From the NCBI GenBank assembly GCA_016126025.1, contig JAEFDA010000076.1:1-13854 (forward strand): 13,854 bases of DNA. The letters are read 5' to 3'. The translations under genes were made by a program, and so were the position numbers. Shown here piece by piece: positions 6,433 through 13,589 of the stretch. Numbering within the stretch: position 1 is the first letter of the stretch; every line of letters starts with the position of its first letter. Source of the DNA: Nitrososphaerota archaeon (GTDB lineage: Archaea > Thermoproteota > Nitrososphaeria > Nitrososphaerales > Nitrosopumilaceae). The notes beneath the pieces are model-generated. The model made no database searches. It saw only the letters and a program-made list of their open reading frames with translations, and was not told the DNA's origin.

Positions 6433-7749
6433 ATGGAGCAGGTCATGCATATGCGGCAGCGGCTGGCCGCGCCAGCCGAATCCAGACTGCTCTCAGAGTT
6501 CCGCCGGACCAGGTCCCGGACGCTTGGCCTGGTGGAGACGCTGGAGCGCGACGACTTTGTGGTGCAGACCGCCGAGTACATGAGCCCGCCCAAGTGGCAT
6601 CTGGGCCACGTGTCCTGGCTGTTCGAGGTAGTCATGAGCCGCGCCGACCCGTCATACCGGTTCTACTCCGAGGAGTTCTCCGCATACCTGAACTCATACT
6701 ACAACCAGTTCGGCGAGCCGCACCGCAAGGACCGCAGGGGAGTGGTCTCCCGGCCCACGCTGGACCAGATCCTGGAGTACTACGCCGAGACAAACCGCCG
6801 CGTCGAATCATTCCTGGACAGACATGGGGACGCGTCGGAGCTATTCGAGATGGCCATGCACCACGAATGCCAGCACCAGGAGCTGATGGTATACGACCTA
6901 CAACACCTGCTGGCCGACCGGTACAAGCCGGCCCGACGCGAAGCGCGCCCCCCGGCGCGGCGCTACACCAAACCGGACATGGTGCCGGTGGGCGGCGGCC
7001 TGTACGACATAGGGTATGGCGGGAGCGGCTTCTGCTACGACATAGAGCAGCCGGTGCACCGCGTGTACCTGGACGACTACCATATGGGCAGATACCCGGT
7101 GACCAACGGCGAGTACATGAGGTTCATGGAAGAGGGCGGATACGGGGACTTTCGCCACTGGCTTGCCGACGGGTGGAAGAAGGTCCGGGAGAACGGGTGG
7201 AACTCCCCCATGTACTGGGAGCTGATAGACGGCACGTGGCACACCCGGGACTTTGGCGGCCTGCGGCCCGTGGACCCGGCCGAGCCGGTGGTCCACGTCA
7301 GCTTTTACGAGGCCGACGCGTATGCCCGGTGGGCCGGAATGCGCCTCCCCACCGAGGCGGAGTGGGAGAGGGCCGCCTGCTGGGATCCCGCCGCCCGCAC
7401 CATGCGCATGTTCCCCTGGGGGAATGATATACCGGACCCCTCGCGCTGCAACCTCCTGGAGTCCTGTATATGGGGCGGCACGCCCGCCGGCAGCTATTCT
7501 GGGGGAGCCAGCCCGTGCGGGTGCGAGCAGATGATCGGCGACGTGTGGGAGTGGACCGCCTCCGAGTTTGTGGGGTATCCGGGGTTCGTCTCCAAATTCC
7601 AGGAGTACAACGACAAGTGGTTCACCTGCCAGAAGGTGCTCCGGGGCGGTTCCTTTGGCACCCCGGCAGCGTCGGTGCGGGGCAGCTACCGCAACTTCTT
7701 CCGGCTGGACGAGCGGTGGATGTTCGCCGGGTTCCGGCTGGCCGACTAG
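6433..7749 (+). CDS. egtB: EgtB-like iron-dependent sulfoxide synthase (ergothioneine pathway)
   Basis: The 438 residues match the usual EgtB length and two-domain layout. The N-terminal DinB-like helical domain (about 20-165) carries the iron ligands: His59 in PPKWHLGHVSWLFE, and His144 and His148 in HHECQHQEL. The C-terminal formylglycine-generating-enzyme-type domain (about 183-438) shows VPVGGGLYDIG, PVTNGEYMRF, RLPTEAEWERAA, GDVWEWTASEF, RGGSFGTP and the ending YRNFFRLDERWMFAGFRLA. Family members join cysteine or gamma-glutamylcysteine to hercynine through an O2-dependent C-S bond in the cytosol. The convergent EgtD homologue strongly supports that role rather than a sulfatase-maturation enzyme. 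The sulfur donor cannot be settled here; no egtA or egtC is nearby, so free cysteine is possible. An OvoA-like histidine 5-sulfoxide synthase is the main alternative, but the separate methyltransferase speaks against it. Confidence 0.88.
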   Translation: MEQVMHMRQRLAAPAESRLLSEFRRTRSRTLGLVETLERDDFVVQTAEYMSPPKWHLGHVSWLFEVVMSRADPSYRFYSEEFSAYLNSYYNQFGEPHRKDRRGVVSRPTLDQILEYYAETNRRVESFLDRHGDASELFEMAMHHECQHQELMVYDLQHLLADRYKPARREARPPARRYTKPDMVPVGGGLYDIGYGGSGFCYDIEQPVHRVYLDDYHMGRYPVTNGEYMRFMEEGGYGDFRHWLADGWKKVRENGWNSPMYWELIDGTWHTRDFGGLRPVDPAEPVVHVSFYEADAYARWAGMRLPTEAEWERAACWDPAARTMRMFPWGNDIPDPSRCNLLESCIWGGTPAGSYSGGASPCGCEQMIGDVWEWTASEFVGYPGFVSKFQEYNDKWFTCQKVLRGGSFGTPAASVRGSYRNFFRLDERWMFAGFRLAD

Positions 7750-8768
7750 GCCGGCTCCATCAGCGTGACCGAGAAGAGTCCGCCTTTGTCCAGCCAGAGC
7801 CGCCGCACCGCAAATCCCGCATCCCTGGCCATCGTCCTGATTTGTGGCACCGTATACTTGTAGGAGTTCTCGGTGTGGATGCGGTCGCCGCGGCGCAGTC
7901 GCAGCGTTATGCCGGCCCCGGGTATGTGCACCGTCTGCCTGTCCTCCGATACCAGATACATCTCTATGCGGTCCTCGTCGGCGTTGTATGGCGCCTGGTG
8001 CGAGAAGAGCGACGTCTCAAAGTCGGCACCCAGCTCACGGTTTATCCTGCGCAGTATGTTCAGGTTGAAGCGGGCCGTCACGCCGGCCGAGTCGTTGTAG
8101 GCGGCCTCCAGTATCGACCTGTCCTTGACCAAATCTAGGCCCAGCAGGAACATGTCCCCGGGGCGCATCATACTACGCACCATATCCAGGAATGCGGCGG
8201 ACTCGTCGGGGCACATGTTGCCCAGGCTCGAGCCCAGAAACGCCACCAGGTTCGGCGGCCCGTCCATCCCCCGCACCAGGGCCAGCCCGCCCTCGTACGT
8301 GTCCACCACCCCGGTCACCGCCACGCCCGGATAGTCGTCGACCAGGGACCCGGCCCCCGCCTCCACCACATCAGATATGTCGATGGGAACGTACTCGGTC
8401 CCCGGGCTGGCATCCTCCAGGGCGTCGAGAACCCGGCGCGTCTTGGTGGAGTGGCCGCTGCCCAGCTCCACCAGCCGGAACCCGCCGCCGAGCAGCCCGG
8501 CCAGCTCGCGCCGCACCGAACCGAGTATGCCCGTCTCGGTGCGGGTCGGATAATACTCCGGCAGCGAGCATATCTTCTCGAAGAGGGCCGAGCCGGCGTC
8601 GTCATAGAAGAACCTGGGGGGTATGGAGTAGGGACTGCTGCCCAGCCCGCCCCGCACCGCCCCGGCCAGGTCGGCCAGCCGCCGGCGGCCGGCGGCCCTG
8701 TAGTAGCTGAACCGCTCCGACACCACGCACCTAAAGTATGCGGGCGAGTGCATCCTCTGGCGGGCCAT
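7746..8768 (-). CDS. egtD: L-histidine N-alpha-methyltransferase (EgtD-like)
   Basis: This SAM-dependent enzyme trimethylates histidine to hercynine, the first step of ergothioneine synthesis. The 340 residues carry the family signatures: PPRFFYDDAGSALFEKI (50-66) with the substrate-loop Tyr55, LPEYYPTRTE (69-78), the SAM loop ELGSGHSTKTR (101-111), VPIDIS (127-132), FLGSSLGNMCP (177-187) with the histidine-amine-binding Asn184, LLGLDLVKD (208-216), the segment from 238 to 249 ending in INRELGADF, and HTENSYKY (298-305), whose Glu300 and Ser302 correspond to the imidazole-binding pair. The protein is about 20 residues longer than bacterial EgtD at the N-terminus. ATG 8768 fits a TATA box 28 bases upstream, but ATG 8753 is also possible. 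It converges with egtB, sharing the CTAG at 7746-7749. Confidence 0.9.
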   Translation of the reverse strand: MARQRMHSPAYFRCVVSERFSYYRAAGRRRLADLAGAVRGGLGSSPYSIPPRFFYDDAGSALFEKICSLPEYYPTRTETGILGSVRRELAGLLGGGFRLVELGSGHSTKTRRVLDALEDASPGTEYVPIDISDVVEAGAGSLVDDYPGVAVTGVVDTYEGGLALVRGMDGPPNLVAFLGSSLGNMCPDESAAFLDMVRSMMRPGDMFLLGLDLVKDRSILEAAYNDSAGVTARFNLNILRRINRELGADFETSLFSHQAPYNADEDRIEMYLVSEDRQTVHIPGAGITLRLRRGDRIHTENSYKYTVPQIRTMARDAGFAVRRLWLDKGGLFSVTLMEPA

Positions 8769-8792
8769 GGGGCGCCCCCCGCGCCAGCCGTG

Positions 8793-8799
8793 TTAAATT
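8793..8799 (-). promoter_or_regulatory. TATA-like box of egtD
   Basis: Read on the minus strand the site is AATTTAA, centred 28 bases before the egtD ATG at 8768. It is embedded in GC-rich sequence and points to a leaderless transcript. It shares the 128-bp divergent region with the promoter at 8854-8861. Confidence 0.5.
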
Positions 8800-8853
8800 C
8801 CTTACACCACCAAGGCCGGAGTGCCAGACAGATAAAGATCAATACTCGCTAAA

Positions 8854-8861
8854 CTTTATAT
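8854..8861 (+). promoter_or_regulatory. TATA-like box of the zinc-ribbon membrane gene
   Basis: CTTTATAT is the best TATA match in the window. It is centred about 39 bases before ATG 8897 and about 30 before an in-frame TTG at 8888. The first choice implies a short 13-base leader, the second a leaderless start. Confidence 0.6.
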
Positions 8862-8896
8862 GTATTACAGGCGGAAACACCACCGTATTGTTTAGC

Positions 8897-9205
8897 ATGA
8901 AGTGGTACCTCATATTCTTGTTCGGCTCGCTGGCCGTGAGTATCGGTATACAGATGGTGCTTCCCTTCCCGTACGGCCTGGCCGTGGCCCTGGCCCTCTT
9001 CATTGCATTTCCCCTGCTCATCCGTCGGCGGTACATGAACCGCATGAGGGGCGGCGGCTCCGAGAGCTTGGGCGGAGGGTTCTTCGGCCTAGGATCCCGG
9101 CAGGGCAGCGCCGACGTAAAGTACGTCTGCCTGGTGTGCAACAACAGGTACAAGGGGGGCAGCTGCCCCCGGTGCGGCTCCAAGATGAAGCGGGCCGACT
9201 TTTGA
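8897..9205 (+). CDS. Small membrane protein with C-terminal zinc ribbon
   Basis: The predicted 102-residue protein opens with MKWYLIFLFGSLAVSIGIQM (first hydrophobic segment). A second segment follows (about 24-43, LPFPYGLAVALALFIAFPLL) and ends at a positive cluster (RRRYMNRMR) that should keep the rest in the cytoplasm. A Gly/Ser linker leads to a CxxC...CxxC zinc ribbon (CLVCNNRY..SCPRCG) near residues 77-93. This build suggests a membrane-anchored protein that binds a partner or nucleic acid through the ribbon; the function is unknown. The start is ATG 8897, with an in-frame TTG 8888 (adding MFS) possible from promoter spacing. The next gene starts 2 bases after the stop, so the two form an operon and are probably translationally coupled. 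It diverges from egtD across a 128-bp promoter region. Confidence 0.75.
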   Translation: MKWYLIFLFGSLAVSIGIQMVLPFPYGLAVALALFIAFPLLIRRRYMNRMRGGGSESLGGGFFGLGSRQGSADVKYVCLVCNNRYKGGSCPRCGSKMKRADF

Positions 9206-9207
9206 GA

Positions 9208-9519
9208 ATGGCGCTGGAGGATCTTCGCCGCAGGGTGCTGTTCCACAACTCCATAGACGTGTGGATGGAGCGGTGCGCCGAGGCCGGCACGCCTTGGAAC
9301 GACACGGCCGAGTACGGCCGGTTCATACGGCACCTCCGGGATGCGGGGCTGCCACTCAACGCCTTCAACCTGTGCGCCCACGAGGCCGGGGAGACGCAGG
9401 CCGACAAGAAGGAGTTCGCCGAGAGCCTGGCCGCGCTGAAGGGCGCCGACCCCGACTATTCCACCTACACGCTGCGGCTGAGCGGCGGGACCATCGACGC
9501 CGTCAGGGCATTTCGGTAA
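9208..9519 (+). CDS. 103-aa protein of unknown function, coupled to the zinc-ribbon gene
   Basis: The ATG at 9208 follows the preceding TGA by two bases, which fixes the start and implies co-translation. The 103-residue protein (MALEDLRRRVLFHNSIDVWM at the N-terminus) is predicted soluble and mostly helical. It is rich in charged residues, with two isolated cysteines and no metal-binding pair. A run near residues 60-80 (HEAGETQADKKEFAESLAAL) looks like an amphipathic helix, and the end (STYTLRLSGG) looks beta-like. I do not recognise a family. Its fixed pairing with a membrane zinc ribbon suggests a shared complex, but that is inference. It converges with dppC after a 28-base gap. Confidence 0.65.
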   Translation: MALEDLRRRVLFHNSIDVWMERCAEAGTPWNDTAEYGRFIRHLRDAGLPLNAFNLCAHEAGETQADKKEFAESLAALKGADPDYSTYTLRLSGGTIDAVRAFR

Positions 9520-9547
9520 CCGGCCAGGCCCCGGCTCCGCCGTCCGG

Positions 9548-10915
9548 CTAGCGCCGCAGACGCGGGTTCACTATCGCGTCCAGGGCATTCCCTATGAACA
9601 CGAACGCCAGGCCCGTCAGGGCGATCATCATGCCCGGAGGCACTATCCACCACCACAGGCCCCGGGCCGCCGCCCCGTACGTGTTGGCGTCGTACAGTAT
9701 GCTGCCCCACGTGGGGAACAGCGGGTCCCCCAACCCCAAAAAGCTGAGGCCCGCCTCGGTGGTTATGGCCGCCGGCACGGATATGGCGATGCTGGCAAAC
9801 GCGTAGGGGAGCAGCTGCGGTATTATGTGCCGGAATATTATGACCGAGTGCTTCTGGCCCATCATCTGGGCCGCCTCCACGTACCCGCGGGTCTTTATCT
9901 GGAGGGCCATGCTCCGGGACACCTTGGCTATCCCCACCCACCCAAAGATCATCAGGAATCCCACCATGAGGAATATGCTGTTGCTTATGGTGACGGCCAG
10001 TATCACCAGGAACGGGAGGGCCGGCAGCGCATACACTATGTCGTTGAAGCGCATCATGGACTCGTCGACCATCTTGCCCCGGTACCCGGCATACACGCCA
10101 TACACCAGGCCGGTCACCACCGATCCTATGGAGACGGCCAGCCCTATGAAGAGCGCCAGCGGCGTCCCCCAGAGCAGGCCCACCACCAGGTCCCGCCGCA
10201 GCTCGTCGGTCCCCATTATACCAAAGACCTTGCCGTCTATCACCAGGGTGGAGCCGGAGATGTGGCCGTCCGGCTCGTTCCCGTACAGGTTTATCGTAAA
10301 GACGTACACGCCCTGCAGCGGCTCACCGCTCTCCGCGTCGGAGAATATTATGGACTCGGCCGCCAGAAAGTCCGTCTCAAATCCGAAAGAGTCAGACCCC
10401 AGCACCAGGTTCTTGTGTATGGCCGAGTCGGTGGAGAAGACCCTCTCAGAGTGCATGGCGGTCTCCCGGACGGGGGGAAGCGGCCTGGAGAGCACGTCCA
10501 GCCTCATGCCGTCGGGCCGCAGGACCGTCATCTCCAGCAGCGGGGCGCCCGCATACTCGGCCTCGTACTCGTATATGAAGCCGCCCGGAAAGTCGCCGTA
10601 CGTGTAGTCCAGCTCGAACGTCTCCGAGTACAGGTACACGCCCCCCAGGTCCGCCGACTCGGATCCGGATGCATGCAGTATCTGGTGCTCGGGCATGTCC
10701 TCGGCCAGGAATACGTTGACCCACGCCGGCAGGGCGGTCTTGGGATAGGACAGCCAGTTGGCCGGATTGGTCCACTCCCGGAAGGTCTCCAGCGGTATGA
10801 GGCTCATGGTCAGCAGGGACATCAGAATCAGGCCCGCCAGTATTATGATGCCGGCTATCCCCATGCGGCTGGTCCGGAACTCCCGCCACACGTCCCGGGC
10901 CGTTACGCCGCTCAC
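9548..10915 (-). CDS. dppC: Peptide/nickel-type ABC transporter permease, DppC-like, with large external insert
   Basis: This is the second inner-membrane subunit of an oligopeptide/dipeptide (or nickel) importer. TM1 lies at about 19-40. FGIMGTDELRRD (231-242) matches the conserved GTD..GRD entry to the permease core, five more membrane segments follow (about 246-446), and the EAA loop EAAQMMGQKHSVIIFRHIIP (347-366) contacts the ATPase. LGLGDPLFPTWGSILYDA and the ending NALDAIVNPRLR are typical. The oddity is the roughly 185-residue segment between TM1 and the core (about 42-228), where ordinary DppC proteins have only a few tens. It is acidic and beta-like, with TYGDFPGGFIYEYEAEY, and should face outside. 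The total is 455 residues against about 300. GTG 10915 overlaps the dppB stop (GTGA), so the two are co-translated. The substrate is unknown; no binding protein or ATPase is in the window. Confidence 0.85.
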   Translation of the reverse strand: MSGVTARDVWREFRTSRMGIAGIIILAGLILMSLLTMSLIPLETFREWTNPANWLSYPKTALPAWVNVFLAEDMPEHQILHASGSESADLGGVYLYSETFELDYTYGDFPGGFIYEYEAEYAGAPLLEMTVLRPDGMRLDVLSRPLPPVRETAMHSERVFSTDSAIHKNLVLGSDSFGFETDFLAAESIIFSDAESGEPLQGVYVFTINLYGNEPDGHISGSTLVIDGKVFGIMGTDELRRDLVVGLLWGTPLALFIGLAVSIGSVVTGLVYGVYAGYRGKMVDESMMRFNDIVYALPALPFLVILAVTISNSIFLMVGFLMIFGWVGIAKVSRSMALQIKTRGYVEAAQMMGQKHSVIIFRHIIPQLLPYAFASIAISVPAAITTEAGLSFLGLGDPLFPTWGSILYDANTYGAAARGLWWWIVPPGMMIALTGLAFVFIGNALDAIVNPRLRR

Positions 10916-11967
10916 TGCGCCGTCCTCACCCGGGGATCAAAGTACCCATACAGTATGTCCGCTATGAATATGCTGATCAGAAAGAACGCCGTCAGCACAT
11001 ACGTGGCGCCTATTATGACCGGCAGGTCCATCACGGTGATGGCCTCAAAGTAGAGCCTGCCCATGCCGGGCCAGTCGAAGACGGCCTCGGTGATGATGGC
11101 GCCGCCCAGCGATCCCGAGAGGCTCAGTGCCAGTATGGTGACTATGGGGGGCGCCGCGTTCTTGAGGGCGTGCTTGTATATGACGCGCCGGCGGGGTATC
11201 CCCATGGTCTTCTTGGCGAATATGAAGTCGTCTTGGAGTACGCCCACCATAAAGTTCCGCACCAGGTACGCCCAGGCGCCGAACCCTATCAGGACTATGG
11301 TGATGAGGGGCAGGGTCATGTGGTAGAGCAGCGCCCCCACGTATCCGGGGTCGTCCGCAGGTATGGTCGGGGTGGCCCGGGCCGGAAATATCTCCCACGC
11401 GAACGCGAACAGCACTATAAGCAGCATCCCCACCCACCACACCGGGAAGCTGGAGCTGACCACCGCGAAACTGGACGTTATGCGGTCCACCACGGAGCCG
11501 ACCTTGCTGCCGGAGAGGGCCCCCAGGAATATGCCGATCAGCGATATGATTACGGTGGCCGTTGTAAAGAGGAGTATGGTCTTGGGCAGCTTCTCGGCTA
11601 TGATGTCACCCACCGCCGCCGACCCTGAGTCGCTGGTCAGGAACGTGGCATATCCAAAGTCCAGCACCAGTATCTTGTACATGGAGAGGCCCAGCCGCTG
11701 CGGGGAGTACCACGGCTCGTCGAGACCCAGCTCCAGAATGCGCCGCTGTATGGTGTCGCTTACGTACTTTTCAAAGTCCTCCACCGACTCGAAGCTGGCC
11801 GCCAGCCCGGGCGTGTGGGCGATCTCCTCGCGGACCTGCACGGCCACCCCCTGCTTGAGTATGATGTCCATGTTGGAGCCCACCAGGGCTATGGTGAGCA
11901 GGAGCGTCACCATGAGCACCCCGAAGAGGGTGGCAACCCGGGACGCCACGTACCTCTTGAGGCCCAT
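10912..11967 (-). CDS. dppB: Peptide/nickel-type ABC transporter permease, DppB-like
   Basis: This first permease subunit, 351 residues long, pairs with the DppC-like protein. The N-terminus (RYVASRVATLFGVLMVTLLL) is TM1. An external stretch of about 100 residues (31-130) follows, then five membrane segments. The cytoplasmic EAA-type loop is FAKKTMGIPRRRVIYKHALK (250-269), with the usual A..MG core followed by HALKNAAPP. The family signature ITEAVFDWPGMGRLYFEAIT (292-311) and the ending GYFDPRVR are intact. The start at ATG 11967 is supported by a TATA box 28 bases upstream. It heads a two-gene operon with dppC. Whether the cargo is peptides, nickel or another small solute cannot be told, as the binding protein and ATPase genes are absent here. 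Confidence 0.9.
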   Translation of the reverse strand: MGLKRYVASRVATLFGVLMVTLLLTIALVGSNMDIILKQGVAVQVREEIAHTPGLAASFESVEDFEKYVSDTIQRRILELGLDEPWYSPQRLGLSMYKILVLDFGYATFLTSDSGSAAVGDIIAEKLPKTILLFTTATVIISLIGIFLGALSGSKVGSVVDRITSSFAVVSSSFPVWWVGMLLIVLFAFAWEIFPARATPTIPADDPGYVGALLYHMTLPLITIVLIGFGAWAYLVRNFMVGVLQDDFIFAKKTMGIPRRRVIYKHALKNAAPPIVTILALSLSGSLGGAIITEAVFDWPGMGRLYFEAITVMDLPVIIGATYVLTAFFLISIFIADILYGYFDPRVRTAQ

Positions 11968-11990
11968 TGGGGCGCCGCCCGCCTCCGGCT

Positions 11991-11998
11991 CTTATAAA
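11991..11998 (-). promoter_or_regulatory. TATA-like box of the dppBC operon
   Basis: Minus-strand TTTATAAG is centred 28 bases before the dppB ATG at 11967, again consistent with a leaderless start. It stands back to back with the promoter of the plus-strand 99-aa gene. Confidence 0.6.
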
Positions 11999-12037
11999 AC
12001 TGAACTATATCGGTCAGCGGCGGCATGGCCGTATGTT

Positions 12038-12045
12038 GATATTAT
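12038..12045 (+). promoter_or_regulatory. TATA-like box of the 99-aa gene
   Basis: GATATTAT is centred about 23 bases before GTG 12065. The spacing is slightly short but compatible with a leaderless start and supports that GTG over any upstream extension of the frame. Confidence 0.4.
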
Positions 12046-12064
12046 CCGGCGGCGGCATATCCGT

Positions 12065-12364
12065 GTGTCCTCGGATCCTGACGGGCTGGCCCTGAGCAAG
12101 GTGGAGATACTGGCGTTTTGTGACCGCGTGCTCAAGAAGTGGGCCGAGGATCCTTCCAAGAATGCCCAGAACATACTGGCCATGAACGCTGTGCGGGCCA
12201 GCGTGGCGTGGACCGACGAGGAGACCCTCAAGGCGGTGTGGGGCGAGATCACCCGGTGGATGTACGAGCTGATGTACGAGAACGCCATGGCCCGGGCGTC
12301 CAAGGAGGGCGCCAAGTGGCCGGGAACCCTCAAGGGGGCCCGCCCTAAGGGGCGGCGCCGGTGA
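12065..12364 (+). CDS. 99-aa basic protein of unknown function
   Basis: From GTG 12065 the frame encodes a short, apparently all-helical soluble protein. The helical body (about 10-77) contains SKVEILAFCDRVLKKW, SVAWTDEETLKAVWGEITRW and MYELMYENAMARA. It ends in a strongly basic tail (TLKGARPKGRRR), which could touch nucleic acid or the membrane surface; no known domain is evident. The frame is open much further upstream, but that part is antisense to dppB and has no suitable start near a promoter. Codon use from 12065 on matches native genes. The stop lies 20 bases inside the 3' end of the convergent purC. The family is unrecognised. Confidence 0.65.
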   Translation: MSSDPDGLALSKVEILAFCDRVLKKWAEDPSKNAQNILAMNAVRASVAWTDEETLKAVWGEITRWMYELMYENAMARASKEGAKWPGTLKGARPKGRRR

Positions 12365-13169
12365 TAGTCTCGTACGAGGATACGTACCGGGCGGTCATCA
12401 TGCGGGATATCTCGGCTGGGATGGGCGGCGCCCGGGGGGTTCGGCCTGCCGCCCGGTCCCTCTCGAAGCGCTCGGCCCACCCGTTTTTGACCAGCCAGTC
12501 CCGCAGTATCTGCTTGTCGTGGGCATCCTGGGTGCGGCCCGGCTCGTAGGACTCCCGGGGCCACAGCCTGTACTCGTCGGGGCCTATCGAGTCGGCCAGG
12601 TGTATGGTGCCCTCGTGTATCCCAAACTCCAGCTTCAGGTCTGCCAGGATGAAGCCGGCCTTCCCCACCACGTCTGACATCGCATTGTATATGGATGTGG
12701 AGCGCTCCTGCAGCTCGTCAAACATATCGCCGCTCACCAGGCCGCCGTCTATCGCCCCCCGCCTGTCCACCGGAACGTCGTGCTCGGACTTTGTGGTGGG
12801 ATCAAAGACCGGCTCTGCCAGCGGGGATGCCAGGGCGCTGCCGGAGCCCGGCGGCAGGGACGCCTCGCCCCTGCGGAACCTCTCCATCAGGCTGCCGTAC
12901 AGGTATCCCCGCACCACGCACTCCATGGGTATCATGTCCAACTTACGCACCAGCATGGTATCGGAGGACACCCTCCGGATGTAGTGGTTGGGACCGGGAA
13001 TGCGCTCGAACCAGAACTTGGCGAAGGCGCACAGCGTCTCGCCCTTGCGGGGGATGGTGTCGGCAAACTTTACGTCGAACGCCGAGACGCGGTCGGAGAA
13101 CGCAAAGAGGAGCGCGCCGTCGCCGGCATCGTACACGTCCTTCACCTTGCCTGCGTGCAGGAACCTCAG
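12345..13169 (-). CDS. purC: Phosphoribosylaminoimidazole-succinocarboxamide (SAICAR) synthase
   Basis: PurC joins aspartate to CAIR with ATP in de novo purine synthesis, in the cytosol. Motifs, numbered from the CTG start proposed here: the ATP-binding GKVKDVYDAG (7-16), FSDRVSAFD (24-32), IPMECVVRGYLYGS (80-93), FDPTTKSEHDVP (122-133) and LADLKLEFG (175-183), the second family signature. The length of 274 is ordinary for the long archaeal form. The first standard start, GTG 13145, would begin inside GKVK and remove the phosphate-binding Gly-Lys. Frame and homology instead extend upstream (RFLHAGKVK) to CTG 13169, which overlaps the TGA of the preceding gene as CTGA, the same geometry as the GTGA in dppBC. 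The two ATGs just upstream are in another frame. Function is certain; the start is inferred. It is the last gene of a two-gene operon. Confidence 0.93.
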   Translation of the reverse strand: MRFLHAGKVKDVYDAGDGALLFAFSDRVSAFDVKFADTIPRKGETLCAFAKFWFERIPGPNHYIRRVSSDTMLVRKLDMIPMECVVRGYLYGSLMERFRRGEASLPPGSGSALASPLAEPVFDPTTKSEHDVPVDRRGAIDGGLVSGDMFDELQERSTSIYNAMSDVVGKAGFILADLKLEFGIHEGTIHLADSIGPDEYRLWPRESYEPGRTQDAHDKQILRDWLVKNGWAERFERDRAAGRTPRAPPIPAEISRMMTARYVSSYETITGAAP

Positions 13170-13552
13170 GAGCCCATCATCCCCACCATCTTGGGCAGTT
13201 CGCGGTAGGCCTTGCTGACGAATATGCCGTTGTCTCCGGACACCTGCACGAACGACATGGAGTTGTCCGGCGGCGGGGAGAGTATAATCTTCTCGCCGGG
13301 GTCCAGCGTTCCCAGAGCCAAGACGTCCCCGTCCCCAAAGTTTACCCGGAGGCCGGTGAGGGGCAGGTGGCCCGTGTTCTGGACGGTGATGCGGCCGGTC
13401 ACAAAGAGGTTCTGCTTGTCTATGATGGGGTCGACGAATATGTCATAGTCCTGGACGGAGACGGACATGCGCATCACGTCCATGCCGAACACCACCGCCA
13501 TTACGGCTATGGCGCCCACCGCGACGCCGACCACCACCATATACTGGTTCAT
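13166..13552 (-). CDS. Single-TM, probably surface-exposed protein of unknown function
   Basis: The predicted 128-residue protein opens with MNQYMVVVGVAVGAIAVMAV, one hydrophobic segment (about 5-24), and then a single mostly beta-like domain (about 30-115; LFVTGRITVQNTGHLPLTGL, then LALGTLDPGEKIILSPPP). A strand-rich domain with the NTG motif after one N-terminal anchor resembles small archaeal cell-surface proteins of the LEA/CARDB or pilin-like kind. There is no clear type IV prepilin cleavage site, so I do not call it a pilin. The ATG at 13552 has a TATA-like box about 26 bases upstream. The stop overlaps the proposed CTG of purC, so it is the first gene of a purC operon despite the unrelated topic. 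The family is not recognised with confidence. Confidence 0.7.
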   Translation of the reverse strand: MNQYMVVVGVAVGAIAVMAVVFGMDVMRMSVSVQDYDIFVDPIIDKQNLFVTGRITVQNTGHLPLTGLRVNFGDGDVLALGTLDPGEKIILSPPPDNSMSFVQVSGDNGIFVSKAYRELPKMVGMMGS

Positions 13553-13575
13553 ATGTATGGTATGGCCTGGTTTGC

Positions 13576-13581
13576 ATTTAT
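13576..13581 (-). promoter_or_regulatory. TATA-like box of the surface protein-purC operon
   Basis: Minus-strand ATAAAT is centred about 26 bases before the ATG at 13552, giving the leaderless geometry seen repeatedly in this window. Confidence 0.4.
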
Positions 13582-13589
13582 GTGATTTG

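Noticed and set aside
6282..7427. Plus-strand frame of 381 codons overlapping egtB
   Set aside because: Out of frame with the motif-bearing EgtB protein, Arg/Pro/Gly-rich, no recognisable domain.
9827..11053. Plus-strand frame of 408 codons opposite dppC
   Set aside because: Antisense to a well-supported permease; His/Gly/Arg-rich with no motifs.
11363..12064. Upstream extension of the 99-aa gene's frame
   Set aside because: This part is antisense to dppB; the promoter and codon use support GTG 12065 as the start.
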